Of a DNA stretch of 64,000 bases, positions 35,000 to 46,923 are shown piece after piece. The notes beneath the pieces were generated by a model. The model saw only the letters and a list, made by a program, of their open reading frames with translations. It had not been told where the DNA came from and did no database searches. Within the stretch, counting starts at the first letter, position 1. Each line of letters starts with the position of its first letter. Source of the stretch: Allacma fusca (lineage: Eukaryota > Arthropoda > Collembola > Symphypleona > Sminthuridae); assembly GCA_947179485.1 (NCBI GenBank), contig OX359246.1:26536001-26600000 (forward strand), written 5' to 3'. Position numbers and translations under genes: made by a program.

Positions 35000-37137
35000 A
35001 ACGTCATAATAACGCTTAACGTTGAACTTACCATGAATTAAAATTCCGGCAACAAACCGTAATCAGTATGTATCGACACAATTTTGAAAAACGTTTACAA
35101 CAATATTCAAATTATGTATGTCCAAGTGTAAATGAGTGCAAGTTCCAGGCTACTGGCTCATGGAAAAACCAATTTATTATTCGACTATAGATGGCGCATA
35201 CTTTACTTCATTGTTTATGTACATATGTATTTGTCAAACGGACGACCCCCTCATTCAAAAACAATATTACTTTTTAGGGGCGAAGCGAAGCGAGAGTCCC
35301 TTTGTGAAGGTCTGGCTGTCTGCCTGTCTGTCGAGTCTGTCTTGTCCGCACGATATCTGTAGAACCATTGCTACTGCATATTACAAATTGTTTACCGGGA
35401 CAGATCATGAAGATCAAAAAAGAAGAACCCTATTGTTTTTGAAGGACATCGTGTCATCCGTTTCACCTCAGAAAATTAAATGAGGTCATGTATAAACTCA
35501 TGGTAATACATACGTGTGCACATTGGGGAGTACAGCTTGCGCCATCTATTGTAGGAATTGTTGTTTACATTGAATTGTGTTCTAACGATCGGTAGAGGTC
35601 GGGAGTACTTGTACATGGTGTTTTAAAATCGAATATGAAACGTTTTGCACAATTCATTATATGCTTACTGAATGTAATACTACATACAAGGAAGCACGTG
35701 TATAAACCATTTTTTCCGCTTGCTCCAGTTAACATCTTTGCCCAGTAGATAAACCTGTGACCAGTTCGGGGGAATTTAAATACACGTTCCTTGTACACAC
35801 CACATTACTGTTAAAAGCCCTTGTTGCCATATTCCGCCGGCGCTTCGCCCCTTGGTGACTTAGCGCTTAGTGCTGATCACAGACGATTTTTATCTGATCT
35901 GTCCCTACGAAAATTTGAGCTGCCTAGTTCCCTTAGTTCGACCGTCATCCTCGGGACAAACAACCCAGCAAGCCATAATATGACACTAGTAAACCCCCTG
36001 TGCTTCGCACGGACAATTATTTGGAGAGATAGTAGTGTAAATGTATAAATTAAAAGCTAAACGGCTTGCGAATCATACCCTTTGGTGAAGAATTATTGTA
36101 TACCTAAATCTTGCGCTCTTATTTTAAGAGTAGCGAGACGCTTCAATTTGTATCATAAACGCGCGGAGGTTTAGTAAATCAACGGACGGGTAGATATCAT
36201 TAATAATAAGGATTAGCAATAGGGACTTGTAGGGGGTTCGTTTCTCCCCTAGAAAGCACTTCAAAAGTTATTGTCTCAAAAGGTTATGTGGATGATTCAA
36301 TGATTTGTATCGTTGCATTCTTGCATACTATTATATTATTCGTGCATACTTCGATGATATTTTTCATCTACCACATTCATGCTAAAATTCTCCCTTCTAG
36401 GGTTGATCACATTTACATACATATAGTTAGAACTACGTGAACGTGATACGCTCATAGGATTCTTACACCTGGAGATAAATTCAGTGGGATTTAAATCACA
36501 GGGAATATAACCCCCAGGGCATTTAAACCGCAGAGAATTTAAATCCAAGGAATTCAATTCCCAGGTAATTTAAATCTCATCGTGAAGATTTTATACGAAC
36601 CCAAATATTCTTTTTCTATAGCAAAATGTCTCTGAACAGATGCAATTTTAATTTAGATTGGACAAAGCATTATAACTGTATCCAACCGAGTTCAAAGGAT
36701 GAAAAGGTTTTTTATCGTAGCTACTGTTTGAAACAACAGTTGCGCAAACATTGAAACTTCGGAAGTTACAAGACGCATAAAAACCTCTTTTTTTGTTGTT
36801 ATTTTGGAAAGCATTGATTTTTAACATTGTTTTCATAAATTTTACTTACGTGTGCCCGTATCAATCCAGGTTTTGTGTGGTAGCTTCCTTTTTGAATGCT
36901 TAATTTTTTTTATTTTGCGAATATTAATTATTTTATGCCACACTGGGTCAAACAAAACCTCGCCTTTACCCAATACCTATAGTAGCTGTTCAATGCACCC
37001 GTAAATACTTATTTATATTTATTTTTAGATTTTATTATTTCAAATCCATAATAAAACCGTAAAGTTACAGGTAATCACTAAACAGGCGTATATTTGATTT
37101 TAAAGCTGTTTAGCATTAAAGACCACATGCAAACGGG
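35000..37137. other. Noncoding DNA with small inverted-repeat elements
   Basis: An inverted pair GGGGCGAAGCG (about 35277) / CGCTTCGCCCC (ending about 35852) frames a 577-base segment that reads KRESLCEGLAVCLS in one frame, a phrase I associate with repeats rather than host genes. ATAGATGGCGCA at 35187 and its complement at 35538-35549 form a second, overlapping pair. 36460-36590 is rich in GGGATTTAAATC words. From about 36970 the sequence becomes the duplicated block upstream of gene C. No gene seen. Confidence 0.4.
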
Positions 37138-37605
37138 GCGGGTGGCAGGGGTCGGATTTTTGTAAATCACCCTGGAAGATTTTTAAAATTTTCCCTGCTG
37201 GTTATGATGTCCCTGTTCGAATCAAGTTTAAAACTCCCTGTTGACAAAATAATTTCCGTAAAACACCCCAACAAATTCAAAAATCCCTGCTGAAAAAAAG
37301 TCGACAAATTTGAAAATCCTTGCTGACAAAAAATTATTTTCGTAAATCACCTCAACAACTTCGAAAATCCCTGCTGACAAAATTTTGTTCAGTAAAACAC
37401 CTCAACAATTTCAAAAATCCCTGCTGAAAAATATTGTTTCCAATAAAACAGCTCAATAATTTCAAAAATCCCTGCCCAAAAAAAGGTCGACAGATTTGAC
37501 AATCCCTGTTTGTAATCCCGTTTGAAAATTTCCCTGCTTAAATTTTTTTTTTCCCTGGGGAGATTCTTCCCGTCTTCCCACATAAATCCCACCCCTGGCG
37601 GGTGG
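37138..37605. mobile_element. hAT-like non-autonomous element with 8-bp duplication GCGGGTGG
   Basis: Element 37146-37597. Ends CAGGGGTCGGATTT and AAATCCCACCCCTG are inverted. Exact 8-bp GCGGGTGG flanks at 37138-37145 and 37598-37605, the hAT signature. The body is about seven diverged units around AAAATCCCTGCTGACAAAAT, spaced roughly 60 bases apart. No coding potential. The duplicate locus near 47645 lacks it and carries a single GCGGAGGTCC-like site. Confidence 0.9.
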
Positions 37606-38159
37606 ATCCGGGGATAACGCTTCATTGATAGGAAAAAGATTTTTTTTTTAAATTGGCCTTCGAAGCCCTTCCAGATTCGTGATGCTCTTGCAATATATTG
37701 CATGGCGTACCACAGAAGAATATTTTTAATCTCCTGAAAATGTCCTTTTAAAATACCAGTAATTTCAGTATCGGTCAAAGTCTACTATTGAGATCAATTG
37801 TGCATGCCACAATCTGTCAGACGCTCAGACCACTTATTAGCTGTGAGGATAATTAATCATGCAATTTTCAAGGTTCTTTCGTGGATTGCGAGTGAATGGA
37901 TTTTAGTCATGTATTCAATTGGGCTGTTTTATTACATCTTGATAGTCATGAAGTCATGAAAGTATAACAACGATGGAAAGAGTATCTTCAGAAAGGCACG
38001 TATCCCAAATTCACATATTTATGCAAATTTTTATAAGTAAATATGAAGGTTTTCGTCGAAAAAAATATGCTTGAGATGAAATTTTATATTTTTGCAATGA
38101 TTCAGTATTTTATGTGCACTAACTTTTAAGTAATTATGTTTATTAGGTGCATAGAAGGT

Positions 38160-38439
38160 TGACGTCTGCCAGTTATCAGACAGCAGATACAGCGTACATT
38201 AATTGTAACACACCATTGTTCGTAAAACTGCTTCAATGTTAGCCATAAATTATTAGATACCTACGATAATCACATAAGAATGGCTATCTACATACTCCAA
38301 AAATTATTGCCCAAGACCCTTCTACTACTATCTTTTGCACACGCCCTTCTACTATTTTGTCACAATTGAATTGCTTCTAGGTACAAATGCATCTTGCTGG
38401 GCGAATCGCTTGTTGAAAGTTGTTATCAAATTATTCAAG
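38160..38439 (+). promoter_or_regulatory. Upstream / 5' leader block of P450 gene C
   Basis: Conserved with 7520-7770, 48220-48395 and, more weakly, 58385-58670. The best conserved words are GACAGCAGATNCAGCGT, GTAAAACTG, TAGCCATAAATTATTAGA and TGCATCTTGCTGG, about 250 to 40 bases before the ATG. No TATA box is obvious at a fixed place. Regulatory role inferred from conservation among duplicated genes. Confidence 0.5.
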
Positions 38440-40543
38440 ATGATTTCGATTTGGAATTTAGTCCTGTTCGGTATTTTATTCCTGGTTTCTTGGAAACTGA
38501 TCAACAGGAAAAAATTAGGGAAAACTCCAAAAGGTTTGAATTCTTGAGTCTTTATAATTTTTTTTGAGAATTACGATGGCGTTTACACTTCCAATGGATA
38601 CTGTGTAAACGCACTTGTTATAACCCCCTTGAATATGTTTGCAGGACCCTTCGCTTTACCTTTAGTAGGGAATGCGCTGTCGTTCGGCACAACGCCCCAT
38701 GTCGCCATTGGAAAATGGGCTGACCAGTACGGGAAAATATATCAGATGTACATTGGAAACGACAGGTAATAATTATTATACCAAAAAGATTCATATTTGA
38801 GTAAGCGAGAATTGAAATTTTCTTTGTGAAATAAAATGGCTCAAATTACATGTATAGGCATATCGTTCTCTCTGACCTTGAACTAATCAAGAAGGCATTT
38901 CAAAATCCAATTTTTCAAGGACGACCCAGAATTGAAATCCTTGAGTTTGACGGCGTCAGTCACGGTACATCAGTACATATTGACCAAAGCTATATGCAGT
39001 ATACTCATCGTAATAGGCATTTAAAAAATTTCGGTCCAAAAGCACTGTTTTAAAATTATCTGTTTATGAAACTTTGAAGGAATATTATTGACTAGCGGAC
39101 AGGAATGGCAAGACCAACGTCGATTCGCTCTTCGCCATCTCCGAGACTTTGGTTTCGGTAAGAACACCATGGAAGCACTGGTCCTAGAGGAAATTGACGA
39201 ACTTTTGGGCTGGCTCAAGTCCCAGGGGAACAATCCAGTCTGCCTCAATACTAAATTCAACCTAGCTGTGGTCAACTCTCTATGGAGAATTATCACGGGG
39301 AATAGGTTTAGCCAAAATGATCCAAAACTCCAAGGGATTTTTGATAAACTCTTTATGTAAGCTCCGTCAGTTTTATTGGGAATGTTTAAAATTCATACTT
39401 TATTTTCAAAAGAGTTGTTCTAGAAGTAATTATGTAATATTTTTCTGCAGAGCATCCCGTAACGTGAACCCTTTCTTTATGATGTTCATGCCACGAATAG
39501 CAAAACTGTTTCCAAATATAAGTGGTTGGAACAAAATCCGCCGGGCGATGGATGAAAATATGGTTGTGGTTAAGGAGCCCATTCTCGAGCATAAGTCCGA
39601 ATATTCCAAGGAAATTCAAGAAAATCCACGGGACTTTATAGATGCATATTTGGCGGAAATTAATAAAACTACAGATCCCAATTCAAGTTTCCACAGTAGC
39701 ATGGGAGGTACTGTCTACTTCAAGTTTACCTCAATTTCCCTGAATGGTTTTGATGCGAGAAAGAAATGAGTAATATTTATGGCTCATATTGTTACAAATT
39801 ATTATTGTTGTATGATTTCAGACATATCTTTGTCAGCTTTGGCACTCGACTTATTCCAAGCTGGCTCCATGACCACTTCAACGACACTAGCTTGGGCTGT
39901 CTTGTATTTGATACTCCATTTGGATGTTCAGAAGAAATTCCAGAAGGAAATTGATGACGTTATTGGGCAGAGTCGGCAATCCTCTATAGCTGATAAACCA
40001 AGGTAGTTCTATAGATTTGTTATGCGAGAAAAATTAAATCGAGTCCCGCCTCAAGTTTTATAAACTTTGTTAATTATCAATACTATACGCAGGATGACTT
40101 ACACCGAGGCATTGACTTGCGAAGTCCTTCGGAAATCCTCCTTGACTCCCTTTGGCGTTTTTCATGTAGCATCTGAGGACACTTCCTTCGAGGGTTATGA
40201 CATGCCTAAAGGGACACTGATAGTAGGAAATCAGCACTATGTCCACCACGACCCGAACATTTGGGGAGACCCTGAAAATTTTCGACCCGAACGGTTCATC
40301 GATTCCGAGGGAAAAATTCAAAAGAAAGAATATCTAATTCCATTTTCGATTGGGAAACGACAGTGTCCAGGGGAATCGTTAGCTCGGGATGAGATTTTCC
40401 TATTTTTGACGAATTTGTTTCAACGATTTGAGATTCGAGCTGATCCAAGCAAACCCGTGCCATCGATGAATGAACCTGTACCAGTTTTTGGGCTTTTGGA
40501 GGCTCCAGAGTTCTTCGTTACACTCAAGAGCCGACGCGAGTAG
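38440..40543 (+). CDS. Cytochrome P450 monooxygenase gene C (CYP2 clan), intact, 495 aa
   Basis: Exons 38440-38533, 38645-38765, 38858-38964, 39080-39356, 39451-39707, 39822-40002, 40093-40543; lengths 94, 121, 107, 277, 257, 181, 451, summing to 496 codons with the stop, all GT/AG. The anchor is residues 2-21, followed by [13 protein letters not shown] and LPLVGN. Helix C WQDQR 117-121, helix I AGSMTT 299-304, helix K EVLR 356-359, FRPERF, haem loop [11 protein letters not shown] with thiolate Cys437. It should oxidise a small lipophilic substrate in the ER with NADPH-P450 reductase as electron donor; the actual substrate cannot be told. The start is chosen because all paralogues begin at this ATG. 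Its nearest relative is gene D. Confidence 0.95.
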
Positions 40544-40780
40544 CTTTAGTACATTTTCCTTCTAAAATGTAATCTTTTTCGCTATGATATTAGCGTGTCA
40601 GGGTCAATTGTGATTAAGAATGATTATAGTGTATCATGAAAATTAAATCTTTATGTGTTATTATCAGTAGTAATGGCTGCATTCAGATTTGTATATTTGA
40701 AAGATTGAACTAGTTAAAAGAAATTACAGAAACGGGTAAGGTTTTTATTTTGCTGCATGGAATAACTTACATACTGAAGA

Positions 40781-41269
40781 GTAATTGCTTTTTATAGCTC
40801 TCATGATAAGTATAAACGTTGGTTGAAATCAGTTCAGTAGTTTGGGAGAAACAGATGTTTTTTTATGGTATTTAAAAAAAATCAAGCTTATCCATGTCTT
40901 GAACAGGTGAACGTACGTCAAACCAATATGCGCCTGTCAATCACTATTGAGCGAAAGTAGTAAGATTAATTTCTTCCCATGAAAGGAAAACAAAGGCACA
41001 AACCTATTTGTGAAATAGTAAGAGCTTTGTTAAAATGTTTTTCAACGTTTAAATGTTTTAAAGTGCCCCTCCCCCAAATTTGCTCTCTGTTCTTACCGGT
41101 CTTGACTACAATTCATACGTAGAGACCTACCAAAATTTGTACTGTTCCCCTTTGATTTTAATAGGACTTTGTGGAAAGGAATCTGAATGAATTTCATTTA
41201 GGAAATACATGGTTTTCAAGTTGTGGGATGCAAAAAGTCAACAGGTTTGAATTGCTTTGACAAGAGCAG
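40781..41269. other. Spacer, nothing recognised
   Basis: AT-rich DNA downstream of gene C's 3' flank. No open frame of note, no repeat structure that I can see. Confidence 0.4.
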
Positions 41270-41485
41270 CTATTTCACGTCACTCTTCGTTATAATATGT
41301 ACTCTTTTGGCATAACATACCACATGTTCGCTTACCGGATTCTGTTTCCATTAAAGTACCGGAATAGTTGAGGTACTTTAATATCATGTATTTCAGCCAC
41401 TTATACCTGCACATGATGCAATCCAGTAAAACAGGTTTTCTTTCGTACCCGTACGCCGATACCTGTACTCAAAGAAGACGGAAAT
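41270..41485. repeat. Dispersed repeat with TACCTG words, copy 2
   Basis: Matches 8186-8420 in the same orientation. It sits directly left of the inverted exons 2 and 1 of the rearranged P450 copy, and its companion arm lies at 42750-42872 in the opposite orientation. Confidence 0.6.
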
Positions 41486-41536
41486 TGGTATCAACAAAAT
41501 GAAATTCGGTTTCTAAAAAAGGTTTGCACGTGGTAC

Positions 41537-43228
41537 CTGACGTTTCCACTGTACATCACATATATTTTCCCATACTGGTCGGCCCATTTATTTACAGCAA
41601 TGTGGGGTGCTTTACCGAAGGATAGGGCATTTCCCAGTAAACGTAAAGGGAAGGGTTCTGTAAACATTAAGTTGGTTACCACTAGATTTGGGACTGTTGC
41701 GGTCAAGATCAAACGTTTTGGTCTGGTTCAGTCGGGTTCAAAAGTTTGGACCATTTGATGCGGTCGGTTGGAAATTTATGCTGGTTCAGTGAATCTGTTC
41801 CAAATTTTTGGACCGGACTTGGCCATTTGGTCTAGTTCAAATTAGAGACTCAAGGGGTTTGTTGGAGGCCGAGTGTTTTGAAAAGCATACCCAAGAGTTT
41901 AGAAACGCCAACCCAAACGAGTTTATTCCAGCTATATTATTATAACGCAAGAACTAAACGCTGATTGATGGATGTTTTATTTTGAATAATTCGTGACGCT
42001 AAAGTTTGATCCTAATGATCTGGTCCGACGGATAGATCGACCGAATGTTTCTGGTCCACTGTCCACGAACTTCACCGGATAATGTTTTTTGGTCGGAGTT
42101 TGTGGAATAAACAAATGATGACAAATGATAGCCAAACAATGACAAACCGTAGGTAATGGTCTGAACTTGGACAAGACCAGACCAGAAGTTTTGAAACAGA
42201 CGGGAATATTCTCAGAACTAGTTACAAGTATACATTTATAGGCTGGGTCTCCAAATTGGGCAGTAGTTGTAAAATTTTTAACGAAGACTGCCAAGAAACC
42301 AGACCTTTAGGAGTTTTCCCTAATTTCTTCCTGATAATTTTCCAAGAGGCAACACAAATAATACCAAACAAAACTAAATATAGAATTGGAACCCTTCTGG
42401 TCGAATTTTAAAGAAACTTGCAACTATGTATGTTGATTAAATCAACATACATAGTTGCATACACATGATGTTGAATGACATCTACGTTTTCTTTTCAGCT
42501 GTGATATTTATACATAATTAGCTTATAAGCTAAATAGCTAATAATTTTCTCGAAAACAATTTGAAAACTATGAAAAAAAACTCAAAATTCATAATACTTT
42601 GACGTCGACAGGTGACCCCACCCTACGCGAAGCCTCGAATTGTAGCGTAGCCATGATTTTTCTGGGCTGGGATGTTTTATTGCCTACCATGTATGTACAT
42701 GTATTTCCTATTGACAATATTCTTGCCACTTGTATTAGCTCCGTCCGTAGAGCCAGTACCACAGGTTAGTGATGTACGGTGGTGTCCTTCATAGGTAGAG
42801 GTAGTACCCGGTTATTTGGGTACAGGCTCAGGTACCAAATAGGTACATAGATTTTGTACCCGGAAAAAATTATCTTCAGGTGTATTGTTCTCTCTGACCT
42901 TGAGCTAATTAAGAGAGCATTCCAGCATCCCAGTTTCCAAGGACGACCCAGAATGGAAGCGTTTGAGTTCGACAGCGCAAGTCATGGTACATATGTGTTT
43001 ATTGGTTACAGCATACGCATCCAATAATTGTAATGTCTGCGTCTAAAACATTTCCTCTATAACAAAATGTTTTTAAAAACATCTGAAAAATTTATTCTTG
43101 AAATTATTTTTCATATATATTCTTGAAATTTTGAAGGATTATTATTGACTACCGGACAAGAATGGCAAGAGCAACGTCGATTCACTCTTCGCCATCTCCG
43201 AGACTTTGGTTTCGGTAAAAACTCCATT
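41537..43228. pseudogene. CYP2-clan P450 copy broken by an inversion (exons 2 and 1 minus, 3 and 4 plus)
   Basis: On the minus strand: exon 1 homology 42398-42305 ([31 protein letters not shown] lost) and a good 121-base exon 2 at 41657-41537 with AG and GT borders (LLGNALSFGKAPHIAVNKWA). On the plus strand: exon 3 at 42880-42986 (107 bases, intact borders) and the start of exon 4 at 43137-43228 ([20 protein letters not shown]), after which homology stops. Flipping about 41490-42878 would put exons 1-4 in normal order on the plus strand. Intron 1 is swollen by a GGTCTGG-word element (about 41690-42225). The sequence upstream of exon 1 resembles that of gene A. Confidence 0.85.
41690..42225. 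repeat. GGTCTGGTTC-word element inside the inverted intron
   Basis: About 535 bases rich in GGTCTGG, GGACC and GGTTCA words. The ends are roughly inverted: ACTAGATTTGGGAC.GTT on the left, with AAC.GTCTGTTTC-type sequence and AGAACTAG on the right, and GTTAC flanks both sides. Boundaries are approximate. Confidence 0.4.
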
Positions 43229-43899
43229 AAATATTTTGATTGTTGTACCCCAAATAACGTAAGTACCAATAGTTTAGGCTTTATCCTCCGCACAGAAAAT
43301 TTCAAAGCGGTGCCGATTTATAATTTTGCTCATAGCAATGTTTGCGTCCTTCGGATTGTCATTTCGGTCGGCCGAGATATGTTCTTGGGTAACAATTTCA
43401 TTTGGTGAAAAAATTCGGGTTACCCGGAATATTAAATTAAAATGTTGAATGCATGCATGCAACAATTCATTCATTGAACTAGTTTGTTAATTGAACTTTT
43501 CTGAAATATTTCAAGATTTGAGTGAACTTGAGTTTCAAAACCTATGAATTTATGTAACGAATGAGAACTGAACGAATCGAACTGTTTGGCAAATGCAACG
43601 AACGTGAATGAACGTGAATGTCTAGGTACGATTAAGCGATCTGAATTGAACTGAATGTGAGAATACGTATTACGGAACTCTGATTTAACGTATATGTTCC
43701 TAATGCTTAAACTGATTCAAACCAACAGAGAACTAAATAATGTCGACAGATATCCCTGGAAATTTCTAATTTTCAACAAAAAATAAGATTTAAGATTGAA
43801 ATAAGAACTTAAATTAAATATTCCTGATTCAACTGAATAGGTTCACGGGACGGATAATATGAACGTGAATTGAACTTTTTATTTTTACGCTCAATTTGT

Positions 43900-44424
43900 A
43901 TATTTTATTGTGTTTGCGAGTAGGCTCATACACAAAAGATTAACAAATAGTAATTAGATACATTTAGAACCGTATTAGATTTCCATACTTTACCGTATTG
44001 ATGCAGTTTGATGTTTTGATACTTGTGTTGCGATTTCTATACACCAGTTGTACAAACAGTTTAAAATATCCGGATTTGATTCATATATTATATTTAGATG
44101 TGTCCGTGTGTTGTCTATATCCTCATTAATAATATTATACTTGATTCTTAAATAACTTAATTTAGAGCATTCTGTAAGTAAGTGTTGCCATGATTGTTGC
44201 GTGTAATTACATAGTATACATGGCTTATTTGAGCTTATTTCTAGTATATTTCCCTTTAATTCATTTTTCGAGTCAATCGGGTTTGCAAGGCGTAAATATG
44301 CCATGAATCTAATCATTTGTAATGATAACTCCCCCATTAAATATTTTGGAACCACTGATCCCCTAAGCATACATTTATACAACGGATTTTGCTTCAAACA
44401 CATGACCTTCTCTACGTCGTCCAT
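43900..44424 (-). pseudogene. C-terminal part of a non-LTR retrotransposon protein
   Basis: The minus-strand frame 44424-43990 has the zinc-like pattern CILCNYTQQSWQHLLTECSK, comparable in position and spacing to CIFCGNKC...EHIFFKC at the end of the element at 23391-26707. The reverse transcriptase itself is missing. Downstream (to about 43900) is A/T-rich 3' sequence. Confidence 0.6.
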
Positions 44425-44644
44425 AACTTAAGCTACTGCTGCCGCTTCTATTATGGATTTATAGTTAACCTCAATCCACTGAGGGTTTATATTTTCCCAC
44501 ATTATCCGAAAACCCAATTTGCTAAGATTCTCCTTAAGTTTCGTTACCCAGTTCCAGTTTGGGGGGAACTGAGTGTTGCAATCGATCATTACAAGCTTCT
44601 GGAAAGTAATATATGGATATCTACTGTGAAAAATTTTCAGGATT

Positions 44645-45290
44645 TTATATAGATACGCTAATGATAATTAAAGCGAAGCGCTTTTGTAAAATTGCTCGTT
44701 TTTGATTTTGTCCTTCTAAAGGCTTCCGCAATACAACGACCGGACCAGCGGCAAGCAACCTATTGGGTCCTGGACTTGGGAATAACGCCTTTACTTTTTC
44801 AATTTTCGAAATTTCATGAAGTTTCATGAAATTTTGAAATTTCCCCGAATTTGCGTAAAAATCTGATTTAACCGCACAAACGATTTCGTTGATCACAAAA
44901 GTCGTGGAAAATATCTCTTCCACCCCAAATTTCATGACATTTCGAAAATATTCAGAATTTACGTAAAAATCTGATTTAACCGCACAAACGAATTCCTTGA
45001 TCACTATAGTCGTGGAGAATACCTTCCCCGCGACAATACTCGAATTTTGATGAAATTTCGAAAAAAAATCATGAAATTTCGCAAAAAACTTCGGATTGAC
45101 GTGAAAACCTGATTTAACCACGGGAACATACTCGTTGATCCCTAAGGACGTAAAAATAGCTTCCCCGACTCGAAATTTCACCTAATTTTGCAAAAACTCC
45201 CAATTTATGTAGAAACCACATTTAACCATAGAAATGAATTCCTTGATTTCCAAGGACGTGGAAAATACGTCAAAATACGTATTTAATACC
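44645..45290 (-). repeat. Tandem repeat of 110-130 bp, about four diverged units, open on the minus strand
   Basis: The phrase CTGATTTAACCGCACAAACGA recurs with changes near 44865, 44972, 45110 and 45218, each followed by a TTGATC..AAG.CGTGGAAAATA block. The minus-strand frame 45181-44645 stays open (VKSDFYVNSEYFRN and VKSDFYANSGKFQN repeats), so the unit may once have been coding. It lies between the ORF1-like and ORF2-like fragments of the same remnant. Confidence 0.6.
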
Positions 45291-45923
45291 GTCTGCAATA
45301 ATCACTGTCGACGAGATAAACTTCGCAATTTTCTCCGGGTTTGCGGCTTTGTACCGTTTGAGCTCCTCGTACAAAAACTTATTAACTCCCTTGTCTGCTT
45401 TGGTCATTCCCATGGATATGAAAACTTGTGGAAACTTCCGTTTTAGAGACGACTTGACCTCCCTAATTTGAGACACTTTAAATCTGTCTTTGACCTTTAA
45501 TAAAAGCGGATTTATCCTCCCCGCCGTTTGACCTTTGGATTTGAGTCTTCGGGCGTCAATGATCTGTACAGTTTGAAGTCCAATTTATGCTCTAATTAGG
45601 AAATCTGCATCCGATGTTGGTGTTTTGTCGACCTTCCACCCATGAATGACGATTGGTTTTTACATTTCCACTCTTTCGAGCTTGTTGATTGTCTCCTGCT
45701 GCACCTTTTTAACATCGTCCATCCACGAGAGCCTTGTTTCAATCTTGCCCAATTTGTCATCTACTTCCTTGGCCTTTAAGTTGTATTGATCAGTGAATGA
45801 GTTAAACCTGGCAATCCCATCTTGTAATGGAATGAAAATATTTTGTAGGGCCGCCCCAAGATCTGCAAAGCTGTTGACCTTGTTAAAGCCATAAATTCGC
45901 GTCATCCTGTTGTCCCTGTACAC
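45270..45923 (-). pseudogene. ORF1-like protein of a non-LTR retrotransposon
   Basis: One frame from 45923 to 45270 with two stops inside (after ERVEM, and after DADFLIRA). The N-terminal part is a probable coiled coil (KVDDKLGKIETRLSWMDDV, QQETINKLERVE). The C-terminal part (INPLLLKVKDRFKVSQIREV, FPQVFISMGMTKADKGVNK, LYEELKRYKA) resembles the RNA-binding and C-terminal domains of L1-type ORF1 proteins. Identification is by pattern, not certain. Confidence 0.5.
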
Positions 45924-46357
45924 AATATTCCGGTGGTGCTAGTATCTTAACGCCTTTTTCACACACAAGATGTGTAGTTGGAGGCCCACACTTATACTTT
46001 CAAATAAATTAATGACGTAGCTTTTATTTATTTCCTCTTTCTTTTGGTCGTTCCTTCTGCCTTGCCTTTCTTGCTATCTTATAAACGCGATGTACATATG
46101 TACCTACGAGGTGGTCCCTTTGTTTCTTCAACTGGAGCCTTAGATGTCCCTTCCGGATTATTTCCTCAGTTGAATCGGATGAATGGTGACCTCTGCTTTG
46201 CTTATTTACTAAAATCTAAGCTTTTCCAACTAATTTATACTATAAAAGTACGCAAATTTGGAGAGCTTAATAATAGTTTGACTAAGCGGTCTCTAAGGAT
46301 TTCCAATATGAGTGAGCGTGACTGAACGCAAAAAGACATACTTATGAATTGAACTGA

Positions 46358-46923
46358 GTGTGAATCAGAGATGCGCAGCCTTTGAAGGCTAGCCTTCCAA
46401 GAAGGCTTCTTTGAAGGCGGAAAGGTAACTTTCTTAACGTTGCAGAAGGAATGAAGGATGGAGATACTTTTTTCTGAAGGCTGAAGGAAGCCTTCACAAA
46501 AACTAGCAGTGAAGGATTGTGAAGGAAGGCTTCCTAAATATTAGCCCTCCAAGGCCGTGAAGGCTTCCAGGTACACGAAATATCTATAACGTGAAAGCAT
46601 AGCATATGCAACGACGTTTTGCTGCTAGCGCAACAATGCAGCCAATTCGTGAATTGACAATGTGTGCCGCTATCTTCACTGCACTGAATCCTGCTGGTGC
46701 AAAACGTTTTTAAGCGGGTTGTAGTATAAAATTGAAGGAAGTCTATTTTTAGAAGATGGCTGAAGGCAAAAATGAGCATATGTATTTTGGAAGGAAGGGT
46801 GAAGGAAGGCAGATTTTTTAGAGGACTTCATTCTAGGACATGTTGAAGGGGAAATTTTGATTGAATTTTCGCCTTCGAAGGCTTGAAGGAAGGTTGTTTC
46901 CTTTGCGCATCTCTGGTGTGAAT
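46358..46923. mobile_element. hAT-like non-autonomous element with 8-bp duplication GTGTGAAT
   Basis: Element 46366-46915; ends CAGAGATGCGCA and TGCGCATCTCTG; exact 8-bp GTGTGAAT at 46358-46365 and 46916-46923. The body is dominated by the word GAAGGCTTCC and its parts (GAAGGAAGG, CCTTC) in both strands. No coding potential. It interrupts the right TGAAC-word arm, so it is younger than that element. Confidence 0.9.

Larger units (their letters stand above)
36970..40760 (+). repeat. Segmental duplication, copy 1 (gene C unit)
   Basis: From about 36970 (GTAGCTGTTCAAT..ACCCGTAAATACT) through gene C and its 3' flank, the sequence aligns with 47490-50740 around gene D, including introns and the upstream region. 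The main difference is the 452-bp hAT-like insertion at 37146-37597, present only here. Confidence 0.85.

Noticed and set aside
35187-35549. MITE bounded by ATAGATGGCGCA / TGCGCCATCTAT
   Set aside because: It crosses the GGGGCGAAGCG pair at 35277-35852, so both cannot be intact elements, and neither has a clear target duplication.
39021-39296. Minus-strand frames inside P450 exons (also 4081-4266, 49025-49339, 50018-50269, 60615-60851)
   Set aside because: They are shadows of conserved plus-strand exons; similarity among them follows from the P450 duplication.
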